Shown: positions 49,899 through 60,038, numbered from the stretch's first letter. The stretch: DNA of 64,000 bases from Streptomyces niveus (GCF_001723055.1 NZ_MDCR01000104.1:1-64000), one strand, 5' to 3'. Numbers and translations: made by a program. Notes: generated by a model from the letters alone, not told the origin.

Positions 49899-50745
49899 CT
49901 ACTTCGTGGCGGGTGGCGTCCCCTTGTCCGCCGTGCGGAAGTGGACAGGGGCCTGGAAGCGGGCCTTGCGGGCCGCGCGGCGGAAGACTGTCAGTACCGC
50001 CGGGCCCGCGAGGGTGACGCAGACGATGTTCGTGACGGCTCTGCCCGTGTCCCAGCCCAGCGAGGTGGCCAGGTCGAAGGCGACGTAGCGCTGCCACTGT
50101 TCGGTGAAGGGCAGGCCCGGCAGATAGGCGATCGAGCTGTTCGGGGCGAGGGGGAACGGCCAGAAGAAAAGATTGAGCAGGAAGCCGAAGAGAAAGCCGG
50201 AGAGACCTCCGTAGACGGCGAGCAGCAGTACCTCGCGGCGGCCGGTGGCGCGGGGCAGCAGGCCCGCGAGCATGCCGAAACGAAGGCGCAGCCGAACATC
50301 TGGTAGGGCATCCATGGTCCGACGCCGCCCGTGATGAGCGCGGAGGCGAACAGGGAGGTGCAGCCCAGGGTGAAGCCGAAGCCGGGGCCGTACACCCGCC
50401 CGGCCAGGACGAGGCTGAAGAAGACGGTCTCGATCCCGGCGGTGCCGGCGCCGAGTGGGCGGATCGCGGCGTTGACCGCGGAGAGCACCCCGAGCATGGC
50501 CAGGGCCTTGGAGTTGATGCCGCCTTCGGCGATCTCCGAGATGACCACGCACAGGATGAGGACGAGGAGCACCCCGAAGATCGCGAGCGGCGCGTAGGGG
50601 AGCCGAAGGTGCCCGGTGCGACGAAGAACGGCCAGAAGAAGGCCACGACGCCGGGGAAGGCCGCCATCGCGATGACGATCGCGGCGCGTACGGGGACGCG
50701 GATCGCGGTGGTGCGTGGCTGTTCGAGGGTGCCGGTTCTCTTCAT
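49899..50745 (-). pseudogene. ECF transporter S component with two frameshifts
   Basis: Three frame pieces read as one membrane protein of about 280 residues: IAMAAFPGVVAFFWPFFVAPG, then PLAIFGVLLVLILCVVISE to GPWMPYQMFGCAFV, then VYGGLSGFLFGFLLNLFFW to the C-terminus. One base is missing near 50607 and one near 50285. The start overlaps the ATPase stop (ATGA). S components bind the vitamin substrate. Because only single bases are missing, this may be a sequencing artefact and the gene intact. Confidence 0.7.
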
Positions 50746-52409
50746 TCGTCATCGCCTGCCGTGGCCCGGGCCAGTGCCGTCGTCGCCTGATCCACCGTCA
50801 GGTACGGCAGTGGGGCGAGTACTTTGGCGATCTGGGGTGCGAAGACCGGTGAGGAGACGACGACTTCGGCGGCGGGGCCGTCGGCGACGATCTCTCCTTC
50901 GGCCATCACGACCACCCGGTCCGCGGTGCGGGCGACGAACTCCACGTCGTGGGTGGAGACGACGACGGCCCGCCCCTCGGCCGCCAGATCGTCGAGGATC
51001 CGGGTGAGTTGGGCCTTCGCCCGGTAGTCGAGGCCGCGGGTCGGTTCGTCGAGGAGGACGACGCTCGGGGCCGTGGACAGCTGGATGGCGAGGACGAGGG
51101 AGAGCTTCTGGCCCTCGGACAGGTCGCGGGGGTGGGTGGCGTTGTCGATGCCGGGAGCGAGTCGGTCGAGGATCGCGTGTGCGGACAGGCCGCCCTGGAC
51201 GGCCGACTCGGCGTCCGCCTGGTCGAGTTCCTGTTTGACGCTTTCCAGATAGAGCAGGTCGGTGGGGGGGCTGGGGGACGAGTCCCACCAGGCGGCGTGC
51301 CGCTGTGGGCGATACGGTGCCCGGGTCGCGTGAGCCGGTGCCCGCCTTCTCCTCGGCACACGGTGTGACGCGTACGGTTCCGGCCGTCCGGGTTCCGGAC
51401 CCCTGGAGGGCCCACAGTAGCGACGACTTGCCTGATCCGTTGCGGCCCATCAGCGCAGGTCTCGCCCCCGCGCAGGTTCAGGGCGACTTCCCGGACGGCG
51501 GGGAGCACTTGGCCCCGGTACCGGACGCTCACGTCCCGGGCCTCCAGGAGACGGTCCGCGCCGGCCGGTACGGGACGGGCCGGCGGAACAGGTACGTCGG
51601 CGAGCCGGGCGCGCAGGGGTGCGGCGGCGCGGCGGGCGTCGCGTACGGACAGGGGCAGCGGTGACCAGTGGGCGTAGCGGCCCAGTTCGACCACGGGCGG
51701 GGCGATCGTGGTCGTACGGAAGACGTCTGCGGGTGGGCCGGACACGACCCGGCCGTCGCCGGGCAGGTACAGCACCCGGTCCGCGTACTGCACGACGCGC
51801 TCCATGCGGTGCTCGGCGAGCAGCACGGTGACGCCGAGGTCGTGCACGAGCCGGGTGATCGTGGCGAGGACTTCCTCGGCGGCGGTGGGGTCGAGCGCGG
51901 AGGTGGGCTCGTCCAGGACGAGGATCCGGGGGTGGGCGGTGAGGACCGAGCCGATGGCGACGCGCTGTTGCTGGCCGCCGGAGAGTTCGTGCGGGGCCCG
52001 GTGGCGCAGGTCGGCGAGGCCCAGGAGGTCGAGGGTCTCCTCGACGCGTTTGCGCATGGTCTCGGGCGGGACCGCCAACTGTTCCATGGCGTAGGCGAGT
52101 TCTTCCTCGACGCTGTCGGTGACGAATCCGTCGAGGGGGTCCTGGCCCACCACGCCTACGACGTCTGCCAGTTCGCGGGGCGGGTGTACGGCGGTGTCAC
52201 GGCCGTCGACGGTCACCGTGCCGTACAGGGTGCCGCCGGTGAAGTGCGGGACGAGCCCGTTGACCGTGCCGAGGAGGGGTGGACTTGCCTACCCCGGTGT
52301 GGCCGACGACCAGGCAGAGTTCGCCTTCGTCGACGGTGAGGTCGACATCGGTGAGGACGGGTGCGTCGGTGTCGTCGTAGTGGACGCTGATGTGGTCGAA
52401 CGTGATCAC
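50742..52409 (-). pseudogene. ECF transporter duplicated ATPase with three frameshifts
   Basis: A double-length energizing ATPase. First half: VVGHTGVGKST, then LSGGQQQRVAIGSVL and ILVLDEPTSALD. Second half: MGRNGSGKSSLLWAL, LSEGQKLSLVLAIQ and VVLLDEPTRGLD. Frame breaks are near 52290 (an extra C), near 51460, and at 51264-51270 where a run of seven G's is one too long. It begins GTG 52409, overlapping the T-component stop. Two of the breaks are in homopolymers, so sequencing error is a real alternative to decay. Confidence 0.75.
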
Positions 52410-52855
52410 TTGGCGCCGGCTTTCTGCGTGGGCTCGGGGCGTGGTGCGGGCGCCCGTACGGGTTTGGCCGCCGGCGACGTCGTACGCGCTCCGCCGCCGG
52501 GCGGCACCGGTGGCGGCGCGAGGAATCCCGCGCAGCCCGCGAGCAGGATCGCGGCGGCCGGGACCGGCGGCAGCGTGGGCCAGCTCAACGGGTAGATGGA
52601 CGGGTTGAGTTCGGCGGCGTCGAAGCCGACGTTGGTGAAGAGGAGCACCGCCGACAGGACGCCGCAGCCGGCCACCGCCCACTCCGCGAGGCGCCACGGG
52701 TCGGGCCGGTAGGAGGTGCGGGTGACCCGTCGCCCGCCCAGCCGCAGTCCGGCCAGGCACAGGGCGGCTCCGAGTACGAGGGCGGGCAGGCCCAGGAACG
52801 CGGGTGCGGACGCGTCGAGCAGGCCGTAGGCCCCGGCCTCGCCCCGCCCTCGCGC
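52406..52855 (-). pseudogene. 5'-truncated ECF transporter T component
   Basis: C-terminal part only of an EcfT-type membrane protein: AYGLLDASAPAFLGLP, a helix LVLGAALCLAGLRLGG, then ECF-typical helices (AGCGVLSAVLLFTNVGFD, VPAAAILLAGCAGFL) and a Pro/Ala-rich tail to the stop at 52406. The first several helices, including the usual Ala-Arg-Gly coupling motifs except perhaps DARG near the cut, are absent. The reading stops making sense at about 52855 where a gene on the other strand begins, itself without a start. Confidence 0.65.
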
Positions 52856-54253
52856 ATCCGCAGAGGGACCTGCCGAACACTCATCGCCGTACCGGCCGCC
52901 TTCACGGCCCTGGCCCTGACGGCGCTGCCCGCGCTCGCCACGTCAACGCCCGCGCAGATCGCCACCTCCAAGACGAACGGCGTGAGTTACCTCCGCTCGT
53001 TGCAGGCCGCGAACGGTTCGTACGCGGGCAGCGGCCTCTCCAACGAGTGGGCGTTCTCCGCCTTCGCCGCGGCTGGGACCGCGGCTGTCGACGTCACACC
53101 GGGCGGTGACACGACCAAGAACGCCCGCACCGTCTACCGCGCCCACCTCGCCAACGCCGCCTGGCCCGGCACCTCCCCGGTCGTCACCGACTACGAGCGC
53201 GGCATCATCAACGCCTACTCCGCCGGAGTCGACCCCGCCCGCGTCTCCGCGAGTCGCAACCTCGTCGCGGACACCTACGCGTACTGGCAGAACTCCGAGC
53301 CGGGCTACTGGGGCGCCTCGGCCAACTTCAACGGCACCGTCTTCGCACTCATCTCCCTCGCCGGCGCCAAGACCCAGACCGGCGCCCAGCGTGTACCGCA
53401 GGCGCTGCTCGACACGTCCGTCGCCACGGTCCGCGCCAACCAGCACGACGACGGCGGCTGGACCTTCGCCAAGGCCGAGGGCGACCCGGTCAAGCTCGCC
53501 GGCGCCAGTGACATCGACATGACCGGCGCCGCCATGGCCTCGCTCTGCGTCTCCGGTGTCCCGGCCACCGACCCGGCCGTCCTGGAGGCGAAGGCGTTCC
53601 TGAAGTCCAAGCTGATCCGGGCCACCGGCGGCTTCGACTCCCTGTACGCCGTCAACAGCAGCTCCAACGGCTGGGCGGTCTCCGGTCTCCAGGCGTGCGG
53701 CATCAATCCGCAGACCGGCGACTTCCTCACCACGGCCGGCAAGACGCCCGTGGACTTCCTCATCGCCCAGCAGTTCAACCCGGCCGGCGGCTTCAAGTAC
53801 CAGCCCACCGACACCGGCCCGTCCGCGTACTCCTCCATCGACGCGCTGCGCGCCGTGGCCGGCGGCGGCTTCATGGCCGCACCGCCCACCCCAACCACCG
53901 CCGGAGCCCCGCGCTGGGTCGCCACCTCCGGCTTCACCTCGGGCACCGCCACGAAGCTCGCTCTCACCGTCCACAACGGGGCCTCGCTCAAGGTCTGTTC
54001 GGTGGCCTTCACCCCGACCGCGTCCACCACCACCCTCAGGGCGGTTCTCGACGCGGCGACAACCTCGGCCACTCCGGCCGGCTGTGTCACCTCCGTCACC
54101 CCGGGCAGCGGTGTGATCACCGACATCAACGGCACGGCCAACAGCGGCGGTTCGACCTGCAAGACCAGCGTCGACGGCGCCACGGCCACGGCCGCCAACC
54201 GGAGTTCGGTGATCAACCTGGGCGACACGATCTCCCTGCGCTACGGATCCTGA
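52856..54253 (+). pseudogene. Secreted alpha/alpha-barrel (transcobalamin-like) protein lacking a start
   Basis: Reads from the hydrophobic part of a signal peptide (LIAVPAAFTALALTALPALA) into a barrel of repeated helices with QAANGSYAGSG, NQHDDGGWTF, FNPAGGFKYQ-type motifs as in prenyltransferase/squalene-cyclase repeats. A C-terminal beta domain (about the last 110 residues, four Cys, ending GDTISLRYGS) resembles the DUF4430 domain of cobalamin-binding proteins. No in-frame start codon exists upstream (checked back to 52802); the first internal GTG is 52982. This and the ECF genes on the other strand suggest a corrinoid or vitamin uptake system, now split. Confidence 0.65.
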
Positions 54254-54260
54254 CCGACGA

Positions 54261-54317
54261 CGCGGTGATCCCGGAGACCGAGGTGGCTGTCACGCCACCC
54301 ACTCCGGGATCACCGCG
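54261..54317 (+). terminator. Long hairpin with a nested hairpin
   Basis: Two 16-base arms (54261-54276 and 54302-54317) pair perfectly. The loop contains a second hairpin, GGTGGC (54282-54287) with GCCACC (54294-54299). It ends the secreted-protein gene. Confidence 0.75.
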
Positions 54318-54479
54318 TTCGGCGTTCTTGTCAGGGCGGGTCTTCCTCGGTAGGACTGTGCTCGTAGGTGATCAACCGAACTCCAGTACGGGGCCTCCGG
54401 GTGCCTGATCACGGTGGCCGGACGATGCCCTGGTTCTCGAAGGAATCCCGAAGAAACTCGAAGGAACAAGGAGCCGCTC

Positions 54480-56711
54480 ATGAGCCGTCCGCAGAACTTC
54501 GGGCCGAGCCGACGCCGTGTCCTGGGCGGCGCCGCCGGGCTGGCCATGGCCGCGGGGCTGTCGTCCGGCACGGCGTTCGCGGGAGCGGCGGCGTCTCCGG
54601 CCGACGAGGCCCGTCGGCGCGGGCATGCCGCCCGGGTGACGATCACACGGGACGACTGGGGTGTTCCGCACGTCGTGGGCGAGAGCGACGCCGACGCGGT
54701 CTTCGGGATGATGTACGCCCAGGCCGAGGACGACTTCAACCGCATCGAGCAGAACTACCTCGTCGCCCTGGGCCGGCTCGCCGAGGCCGAGGGCGAGCGT
54801 GCGATCTGGCAGGACCTGCGTCAGCGGCTGTTCCTCGATCCCGAGGAGCTGAAGAGGGAATACGCGAGGTGCCCGGCGTGGCTGCGTGCGCTGATGCGGG
54901 CATGGGCGGACGGGCTCAACCACTACCTCGCGACACACCCCGAGGTGCGTCCGCGCGTACTCGACCGGTTCGAGCCGTGGATGCCGTTGAGCTTCTCGGA
55001 GGGCAGTATCGGCGGTGACATCGAGTCGGTGCTGCTCTCCCAGCTCGAAGCCTTCTACGGCGGGCGGGACGTGCCGGTCACCGACGAGGAGCGGGGGCTG
55101 GTGCCGCGTGAACCCACGGGGTCGAACGGCATCGCCATCGCGCCGAGCCACACCCGTAACGGCCACGCCCTGCTGCTGATCAACCCGCACACCAGCTTCT
55201 TCTTCCGTGCCGAGCAGCATGTGACGAGCCGCGAGGGGCTCGATGTCTACGGCGCCGCCACCTGGGGGCAGTTCTTCATCTACCAAGGCTTCAACGCGCA
55301 CACGGGCTGGATGCATACGACCAGCGGGGTCGACAACATAGACGAGTTCGCCGAGACGATCGTGACGGGCTCCGACGGCGCCCGTTCCTACCGTTACGGC
55401 GACGAACTGCGCCCCGTCACCTCGAAGACGGTCACCCTGTCCTTCCGTACGGCGCAGGGCGGCCAGGAGAAGCGCAGCTTCACCACGTTGGCCACCCACC
55501 ACGGCCCGGTCGTTCGTGAGGCGGACGGCAAGTGGATCGCGTGCGCGCTGATGAACAAGCCCGTCGAGGCCCTGACGCAGAGCTTCCTGCGCACCACGAC
55601 GCGCGACTACCGGCAGTATGTGAAGGTCGCGGGACTCAAGGCGAACAGCTCGAACAACACGCTCTTCGCGGACTCGAAGGGCGAAATAGCCTTCCTGATG
55701 CCGCAGTTCATGCCGGTGCGGGACGACCGGTTCAACTACCTGAAGCCGGTCGACGGCAGCGATCCGGCGACCGACTGGCGGGGCACGCACAGCCTGGACA
55801 GCATGCCCCGGGCGGTGAACCCGAGGAACGGCTGGGCGTTCAACACCAACAACTGGCCCTGGACCGCCGCCGGCGCGGACAGCCCCGACGCGGCCGACTA
55901 CCCGCGCTACTTCGACCGGGTCGGCGAGAATCCGCGCGGTCCGCAGGCGGTCCGCGTACTGACCGCGCGCGACGACTTCACCCCGCGGACGCTGATCGAG
56001 GCCGCGTTCGATCCGTATCTCACCGCATTCGCACGGCTGTTGCCGGGGCTCGTCGCCGCGTGGGACCAACTGCCGCGGCGCGACGGGCAGAAGGCGAAGC
56101 TGGCCGGTCCGGTCGCCCTGCTCCGTGACTGGAACCACCGCTGGTCCGCGAAGTCGACGGCGACGTCGGTGGCCGTGTTCTGGGGTGAGGACATGTGGGC
56201 GCTCACCTCCCAGGCGGCGGCAGCGGCCGGGATGTCGGTCTGGGACTACATCGCCGACCGCGCCACGGACGCGCAGCGGCTCGGCGCGCTGGAGACGGCG
56301 ACGGACCGGCTGCGGCGGGACTTCGGCGACTGGCGGGTGCCGTGGGGCGAGATCAACCGCTACCAGCGCAACGACGGGGCGATCGTGCAGGAGTTCAGCG
56401 ACGCCAAGCCGAGCATCCCCGTGCCCTTCACCTCGGCGCGATGGGGCTCCCTCGCCTCCTTCGGGGCGAAGGCGTATCCGGGAACGAAGCGCTACTACGG
56501 CACCAGCGGCAACAGCTTCGTGGCGGTGGTGGAGTTCGGGCCTCGCCTGCGCGCCTGGGCGGTGACCGCGGGAGGGGTGAGCGGGCACCCCGACTCACCG
56601 CACTTCGACGACCAGGCGGAGCGCTACGCGAGCGGGAATCTGCGGCCCGTCTACTTCTATCCCGAGGACCTCAGGGGCCATGTCGAGCGGAGGTACCGGC
56701 CCGGCGGGTGA
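54480..56711 (+). CDS. Penicillin-acylase-family Ntn hydrolase, Tat-exported
   Basis: 743 residues with a twin-arginine signal (SRRRVLGGAAGLAMAAGL). The family's self-cleaving junction is G214-S215 in EPTGSNGIAI, so the mature enzyme should be a heterodimer with Ser215 as N-terminal nucleophile. Further family motifs are HHGPVV and NNWPW-type segments (AFNTNNWPWT). Relatives include aculeacin A acylase and acyl-homoserine-lactone acylases, so lipid amide or AHL cleavage is plausible. AAGGAG lies 6-11 bases before ATG 54480. Downstream of a terminator. Confidence 0.9.
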   Translation: MSRPQNFGPSRRRVLGGAAGLAMAAGLSSGTAFAGAAASPADEARRRGHAARVTITRDDWGVPHVVGESDADAVFGMMYAQAEDDFNRIEQNYLVALGRLAEAEGERAIWQDLRQRLFLDPEELKREYARCPAWLRALMRAWADGLNHYLATHPEVRPRVLDRFEPWMPLSFSEGSIGGDIESVLLSQLEAFYGGRDVPVTDEERGLVPREPTGSNGIAIAPSHTRNGHALLLINPHTSFFFRAEQHVTSREGLDVYGAATWGQFFIYQGFNAHTGWMHTTSGVDNIDEFAETIVTGSDGARSYRYGDELRPVTSKTVTLSFRTAQGGQEKRSFTTLATHHGPVVREADGKWIACALMNKPVEALTQSFLRTTTRDYRQYVKVAGLKANSSNNTLFADSKGEIAFLMPQFMPVRDDRFNYLKPVDGSDPATDWRGTHSLDSMPRAVNPRNGWAFNTNNWPWTAAGADSPDAADYPRYFDRVGENPRGPQAVRVLTARDDFTPRTLIEAAFDPYLTAFARLLPGLVAAWDQLPRRDGQKAKLAGPVALLRDWNHRWSAKSTATSVAVFWGEDMWALTSQAAAAAGMSVWDYIADRATDAQRLGALETATDRLRRDFGDWRVPWGEINRYQRNDGAIVQEFSDAKPSIPVPFTSARWGSLASFGAKAYPGTKRYYGTSGNSFVAVVEFGPRLRAWAVTAGGVSGHPDSPHFDDQAERYASGNLRPVYFYPEDLRGHVERRYRPGG

Positions 56712-56738
56712 CCGAGGAACCGGAACCGGCGCGGCGGC

Positions 56739-57506
56739 TCACGCACGTCGGTTCGCGCCGGTCCTGGCCGGCCCAGGACTCCGCGCGGTCGTGAGCCGCG
56801 CCGCCGCCGCGGCCGTGAGCCGCGCCGCCGCGTCGTTCAGCAGGGTGTCCAGCACGACCGGGTAGGCACTGTGCGTCATACGGGCGGCCAGCAGCCGGGC
56901 GGTGGCGGCGATGTGGGGGTGGGTGTCGGCGGGGAGCGTGGCGTACGTGGAGTTCCACATCTCCTCGTCCGTCGCGCGGGCCTCGTCCGTGAGGGCCAGC
57001 GATCCCGCGTCCAGGGCGGCGAAGGCCAGGCTCGCGTCGATGAAGGCGTGGTAGACGCGTACGGCCGTGGCGTCGGGGAAGCCCGCGTCGCGCAGGACGC
57101 CGAGGATCGCTTCGTCCACCGCGATCTCCCGGGGCCGGCCGGTGACCCTGCTGGCGGTCAGTACCGCGGCCTGCGGATGGGCGAGGTACGAGGAGTGGAT
57201 GGCGAGCCCGAGGGCGCGCAGATCGGCCTGCCAGTCCCCGGTGGCCGTCCAGTCGTCCAGCGCCCGCCCCATGAGTTCCTCGCCGATGGCCCTGGTCAGA
57301 TCGTCCATGCCCGCGAAGTACCGGTAGAGGGTGCTCGGGTCGGCGCCGAGGGCGGTGCCCAGCCGGCGGGCGGTCAGTCCGGTGCTGCCGTGCTCCCTCA
57401 GTACGCGCAGCGCGGTGTGGACGATCAGCGTCTCGGACAGTACGGAGCCCTGCCGGGTCGGACGGCGCCTGCGTCGCGCCCGCTCCGGCACCACCTGTTT
57501 CGGCAT
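56739..57506 (-). CDS. TetR-family transcriptional regulator
   Basis: 255 residues with a basic N-terminal tail (ERARRRRRPTRQG). The helix-turn-helix is LTARRLGTALGADPSTLYRYF (read as LTARRLGTALG and ADPSTLYRYFAG). A TetR_C-type domain follows. The C-terminal tail has a short Ala/Arg-rich repeat (a 16-base direct repeat at about 56790-56826). It is divergent from the saccharopine-dehydrogenase-like gene with a 118-base shared upstream region; no perfect operator was recognised. Confidence 0.9.
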   Translation of the reverse strand: MPKQVVPERARRRRRPTRQGSVLSETLIVHTALRVLREHGSTGLTARRLGTALGADPSTLYRYFAGMDDLTRAIGEELMGRALDDWTATGDWQADLRALGLAIHSSYLAHPQAAVLTASRVTGRPREIAVDEAILGVLRDAGFPDATAVRVYHAFIDASLAFAALDAGSLALTDEARATDEEMWNSTYATLPADTHPHIAATARLLAARMTHSAYPVVLDTLLNDAAARLTAAAAARLTTARSPGPARTGANRRA

Positions 57507-57624
57507 CGCGTCACTCCTCGGTCTTATGCCAACAGGGTTGACCTTAGCCGGGGCCGTCCCGTTGCATCAAGGCACATCAATGCACCCGGCAGGCGCCCGC
57601 CTGCGGGAACGAAAGGTGTGCGAC

Positions 57625-58848
57625 ATGCGTGTACTGCTCGTGGGCGCGGGCGGCGTCGGAACCGCCGTGACCCGGATCGCGGCCCGCCGGGACTTCCTGA
57701 CCCATATGACCGTGGCCGACTACGACCTCTCCCGCGCCGAGTCGGCCGTCGCCGCGCTGGCGGAGCACGGGGGGCGCTTCAGCGCGCTGCGCCTGGACGC
57801 GTCCGACGAGGAGGCGGTGCGCCGGGCGCTCCTCGAGGAGCGGTGCGACGTCCTGCTCAACGCCACCGATCCGCGGTTCGTCATGCCGCTGTTCCGGGCC
57901 GCCCTCGCGGCGGGCACGCACTACCTGGACATGGCGATGTCCCTGTCGTCGCCGCACAGCACAGACCCGTACGAGCGTTGCGGGGTGAAGCTCGGCGACG
58001 AGCAGTTCGAGCTGGCCGGCGAGTGGGAGCGGTCGGGCCGCCTGGCTCTGGCCGGCATGGGCGTGGAGCCGGGTCTGTCGGACGTCTTCGCGCGGTACGC
58101 GGCCGACGAACTCTTCGACGAGATCGAGGAGATCGGTGTCCGGGACGGCGCCGATCTGACCGTCGAGGGCTACGACTTCGCCCCGTCCTTCAGCATCTGG
58201 ACCACCATCGAGGAATGCCTCAATCCGCCGGTGGTGTACGAGAAGGAACGCGGCTGGTTCACCACCGCGCCGTTCAGCGAGCCGGAGGTCTTCGACTTTC
58301 CCGAGGGGATCGGCCCCGTGGAGTGTGTCAACGTGGAGCACGAGGAGGTGCTCCTGATCCCGCGCTGGGTCGACGCGCGGCGGGTGACGTTCAAGTACGG
58401 CCTCGGCGACGACTTCATCGCCAAGCTCAAGGTCCTCCACGAGCTGGGCCTGGACTCCACCACCGGGGTCACTGTCCCCGGCCCCGACGGCCCGGTCCAG
58501 GTCTCACCCCGCGACGTGGTCGCCGCCTGCCTGCCCGACCCGGCCACCCTCGGCGACCGGATGACCGGCAAGACGTGCGCGGGCACCTGGGTCAAGGGCG
58601 TCAAGGACGGTGCCGACCGTGAGGTGTACCTGTACCACGTGGTCGACAACCAGTGGTCGATGCGGGAGTACGGCTCCCAGGCAGTGGTCTGGCAGACCGC
58701 CATCAATCCGGTCATCGCCCTCGAACTGATCGCCGGCGGCGTCTGGTCCGGCAGTGGCCTCCTGGGCCCCGAGGCCCTGCCGCCCCGACCGTTCCTCGAC
58801 CTCCTCACCGCGTACGGCTCGCCCTGGGGTCTGCGCGAGGAGATCTGA
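57625..58848 (+). CDS. Saccharopine dehydrogenase-family protein
   Basis: 407 residues. The NAD(P)-binding motif is MRVLLVGAGGVGTAVTRIA at the N-terminus, then VLLNATDPRFVMPLF and GTHYLDMAM as in saccharopine/carboxynorspermidine dehydrogenases. An internal domain with VEPGLSDVFARYA follows. AAAGG lies 8 bases before ATG 57625. It is divergent from a TetR gene. Lysine catabolism or an amine-coupling reaction is possible; substrate not assigned. Confidence 0.88.
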   Translation: MRVLLVGAGGVGTAVTRIAARRDFLTHMTVADYDLSRAESAVAALAEHGGRFSALRLDASDEEAVRRALLEERCDVLLNATDPRFVMPLFRAALAAGTHYLDMAMSLSSPHSTDPYERCGVKLGDEQFELAGEWERSGRLALAGMGVEPGLSDVFARYAADELFDEIEEIGVRDGADLTVEGYDFAPSFSIWTTIEECLNPPVVYEKERGWFTTAPFSEPEVFDFPEGIGPVECVNVEHEEVLLIPRWVDARRVTFKYGLGDDFIAKLKVLHELGLDSTTGVTVPGPDGPVQVSPRDVVAACLPDPATLGDRMTGKTCAGTWVKGVKDGADREVYLYHVVDNQWSMREYGSQAVVWQTAINPVIALELIAGGVWSGSGLLGPEALPPRPFLDLLTAYGSPWGLREEI

Positions 58849-58861
58849 CGGCGCTTCGGGG

Positions 58862-58888
58862 CGTACGGAGGCGCGCGGCTTCCGTACG
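58862..58888. terminator. Hairpin between convergent genes
   Basis: CGTACGGAGGC and GCTTCCGTACG form an 11-base stem (one wobble) around GCGCG, between the saccharopine-dehydrogenase-like gene and the SRPBCC gene. Confidence 0.55.
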
Positions 58889-58918
58889 TCTCGCGTCGGA
58901 GGAGCTGACAGGAGGGCG

Positions 58919-59383
58919 TCAGGATCCGGCGGCGGACACGTGGCGAACCAGCTCGGCGGCAAGGCGTCGCATGACCTTCTCGTTGGCGCGTCGCATCGTG
59001 GCCCGGACGACGGGTGCCAGCAGGCGGTCGGCGAGCGGGGCGCGCTCCCAGGCGTACGTGAACGAGACGCGACTGCCGCCGCCACCCGGCGATTCGATGG
59101 TGTAGGTGCCGTGGGCGAGCCGTCGGCCGGCGGCGCTGACGTTCCGTTCGACGATGCGCCGCGGCGGGTCGGCCTCGACGACCTCGATGGTGACGTCGGT
59201 CTTCGTGCCGCCCAGCGCGGCCGTGACGGTGGCACTCGATCCGACGCCACGAGGAGGGCCGCCGTAGCGCCATCCGGTCAGGTAGTGGTCGGTGAATCGC
59301 TCGTGGTGAGCCATGACATCGAGAAAGTCGTAGACCTGCTCCGGCGTCTGCGGAACGTCGATCGACACGGTGACGGGCTTCAT
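58919..59383 (-). CDS. SRPBCC-family (polyketide cyclase/START-like) protein
   Basis: 154 residues starting MKPVTVSIDVPQTPEQVYDFL, the first strand and helix of the helix-grip fold; later TVTAALGGTKTDVTIEV and SFTYAWERAPLADRL fit. It likely binds a hydrophobic ligand. The start codon overlaps a perfect TetR operator and the gene is divergent from a TetR gene, so the two respond together. Role inferred. Confidence 0.88.
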   Translation of the reverse strand: MKPVTVSIDVPQTPEQVYDFLDVMAHHERFTDHYLTGWRYGGPPRGVGSSATVTAALGGTKTDVTIEVVEADPPRRIVERNVSAAGRRLAHGTYTIESPGGGGSRVSFTYAWERAPLADRLLAPVVRATMRRANEKVMRRLAAELVRHVSAAGS

Positions 59384-59421
59384 GTACCACACGGTACACA
59401 CCACATTTACCAATCGGTACA
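59383..59421. promoter_or_regulatory. Two TetR operator copies
   Basis: TGTACC-ACAC-GGTACA (59383-59398, perfect) overlaps the SRPBCC start; TTTACC-AATC-GGTACA (59406-59421) lies 18 bases before the TetR start. Centre-to-centre 23 bases. Both share the TACC-4-GGTA core. Confidence 0.78.
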
Positions 59422-59438
59422 CTCGTGAAGTGGTGAAA

Positions 59439-60038
59439 ATGGACGACTCGCAACCTGAAGGCAACGCTCCGCCCGGCCCGGACGGGGACCGGCGTTCTCA
59501 ACTGGTCGACGCGGCCGTCGACCACGTCGCCGCACACGGCTTCGCAGACCTGAGCCTGCGTGGCCTGGGTGACGCGATCGGCGTCAGCCACCGCATGCTG
59601 ATCCACTACTTCGGCTCGAAGGAAGCGCTGCTCGTCGAGATCGTCCGGACGTCGGAGCAGCGCCGTCGTGATCAGCTGTCCCAGTTCCGCACGGCGCCCG
59701 GCCTCTCCCCCTCCGATGTCGCGAGGCACCTCTGGCGACAGCTGACGGACCCTCAACTGGCGGGTCAGGAGCGGCTCTTCTTCGAAATCTGCGGACACGC
59801 GCTGCGGGACCGCCCCGACACCGCCCTCTTCGTCGAAGGGTTCGTGAACGGCTGGCTGGAGCCCCTCACGGCCGCCGAGACCGCCGCCGGCACGGACCCC
59901 GCCGTGGCCCGCGACCGCGCCAGACTGGGACTCGCGACCGTCCGAGGCCTGCTGCTCGACCTGCTCGTCACCGGCGACCGCGCCGGCGTCGACGCGGCGA
60001 TGGAGGAGTTCCTCCGCCTGTACTACGGCCCGGAGTGA
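59439..60038 (+). CDS. TetR-family transcriptional regulator
   Basis: 199 residues. The helix-turn-helix is LSLRGLGDAIGVSHRMLIHYF (read as LSLRGLGDAIG and VSHRMLIHYFGS). A helical ligand domain follows. ATG 59439 is used; GTG nine bases upstream is possible. It is divergent from the SRPBCC gene with two operator copies between, so it is probably autoregulated and controls that gene. Confidence 0.93.
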   Translation: MDDSQPEGNAPPGPDGDRRSQLVDAAVDHVAAHGFADLSLRGLGDAIGVSHRMLIHYFGSKEALLVEIVRTSEQRRRDQLSQFRTAPGLSPSDVARHLWRQLTDPQLAGQERLFFEICGHALRDRPDTALFVEGFVNGWLEPLTAAETAAGTDPAVARDRARLGLATVRGLLLDLLVTGDRAGVDAAMEEFLRLYYGPE

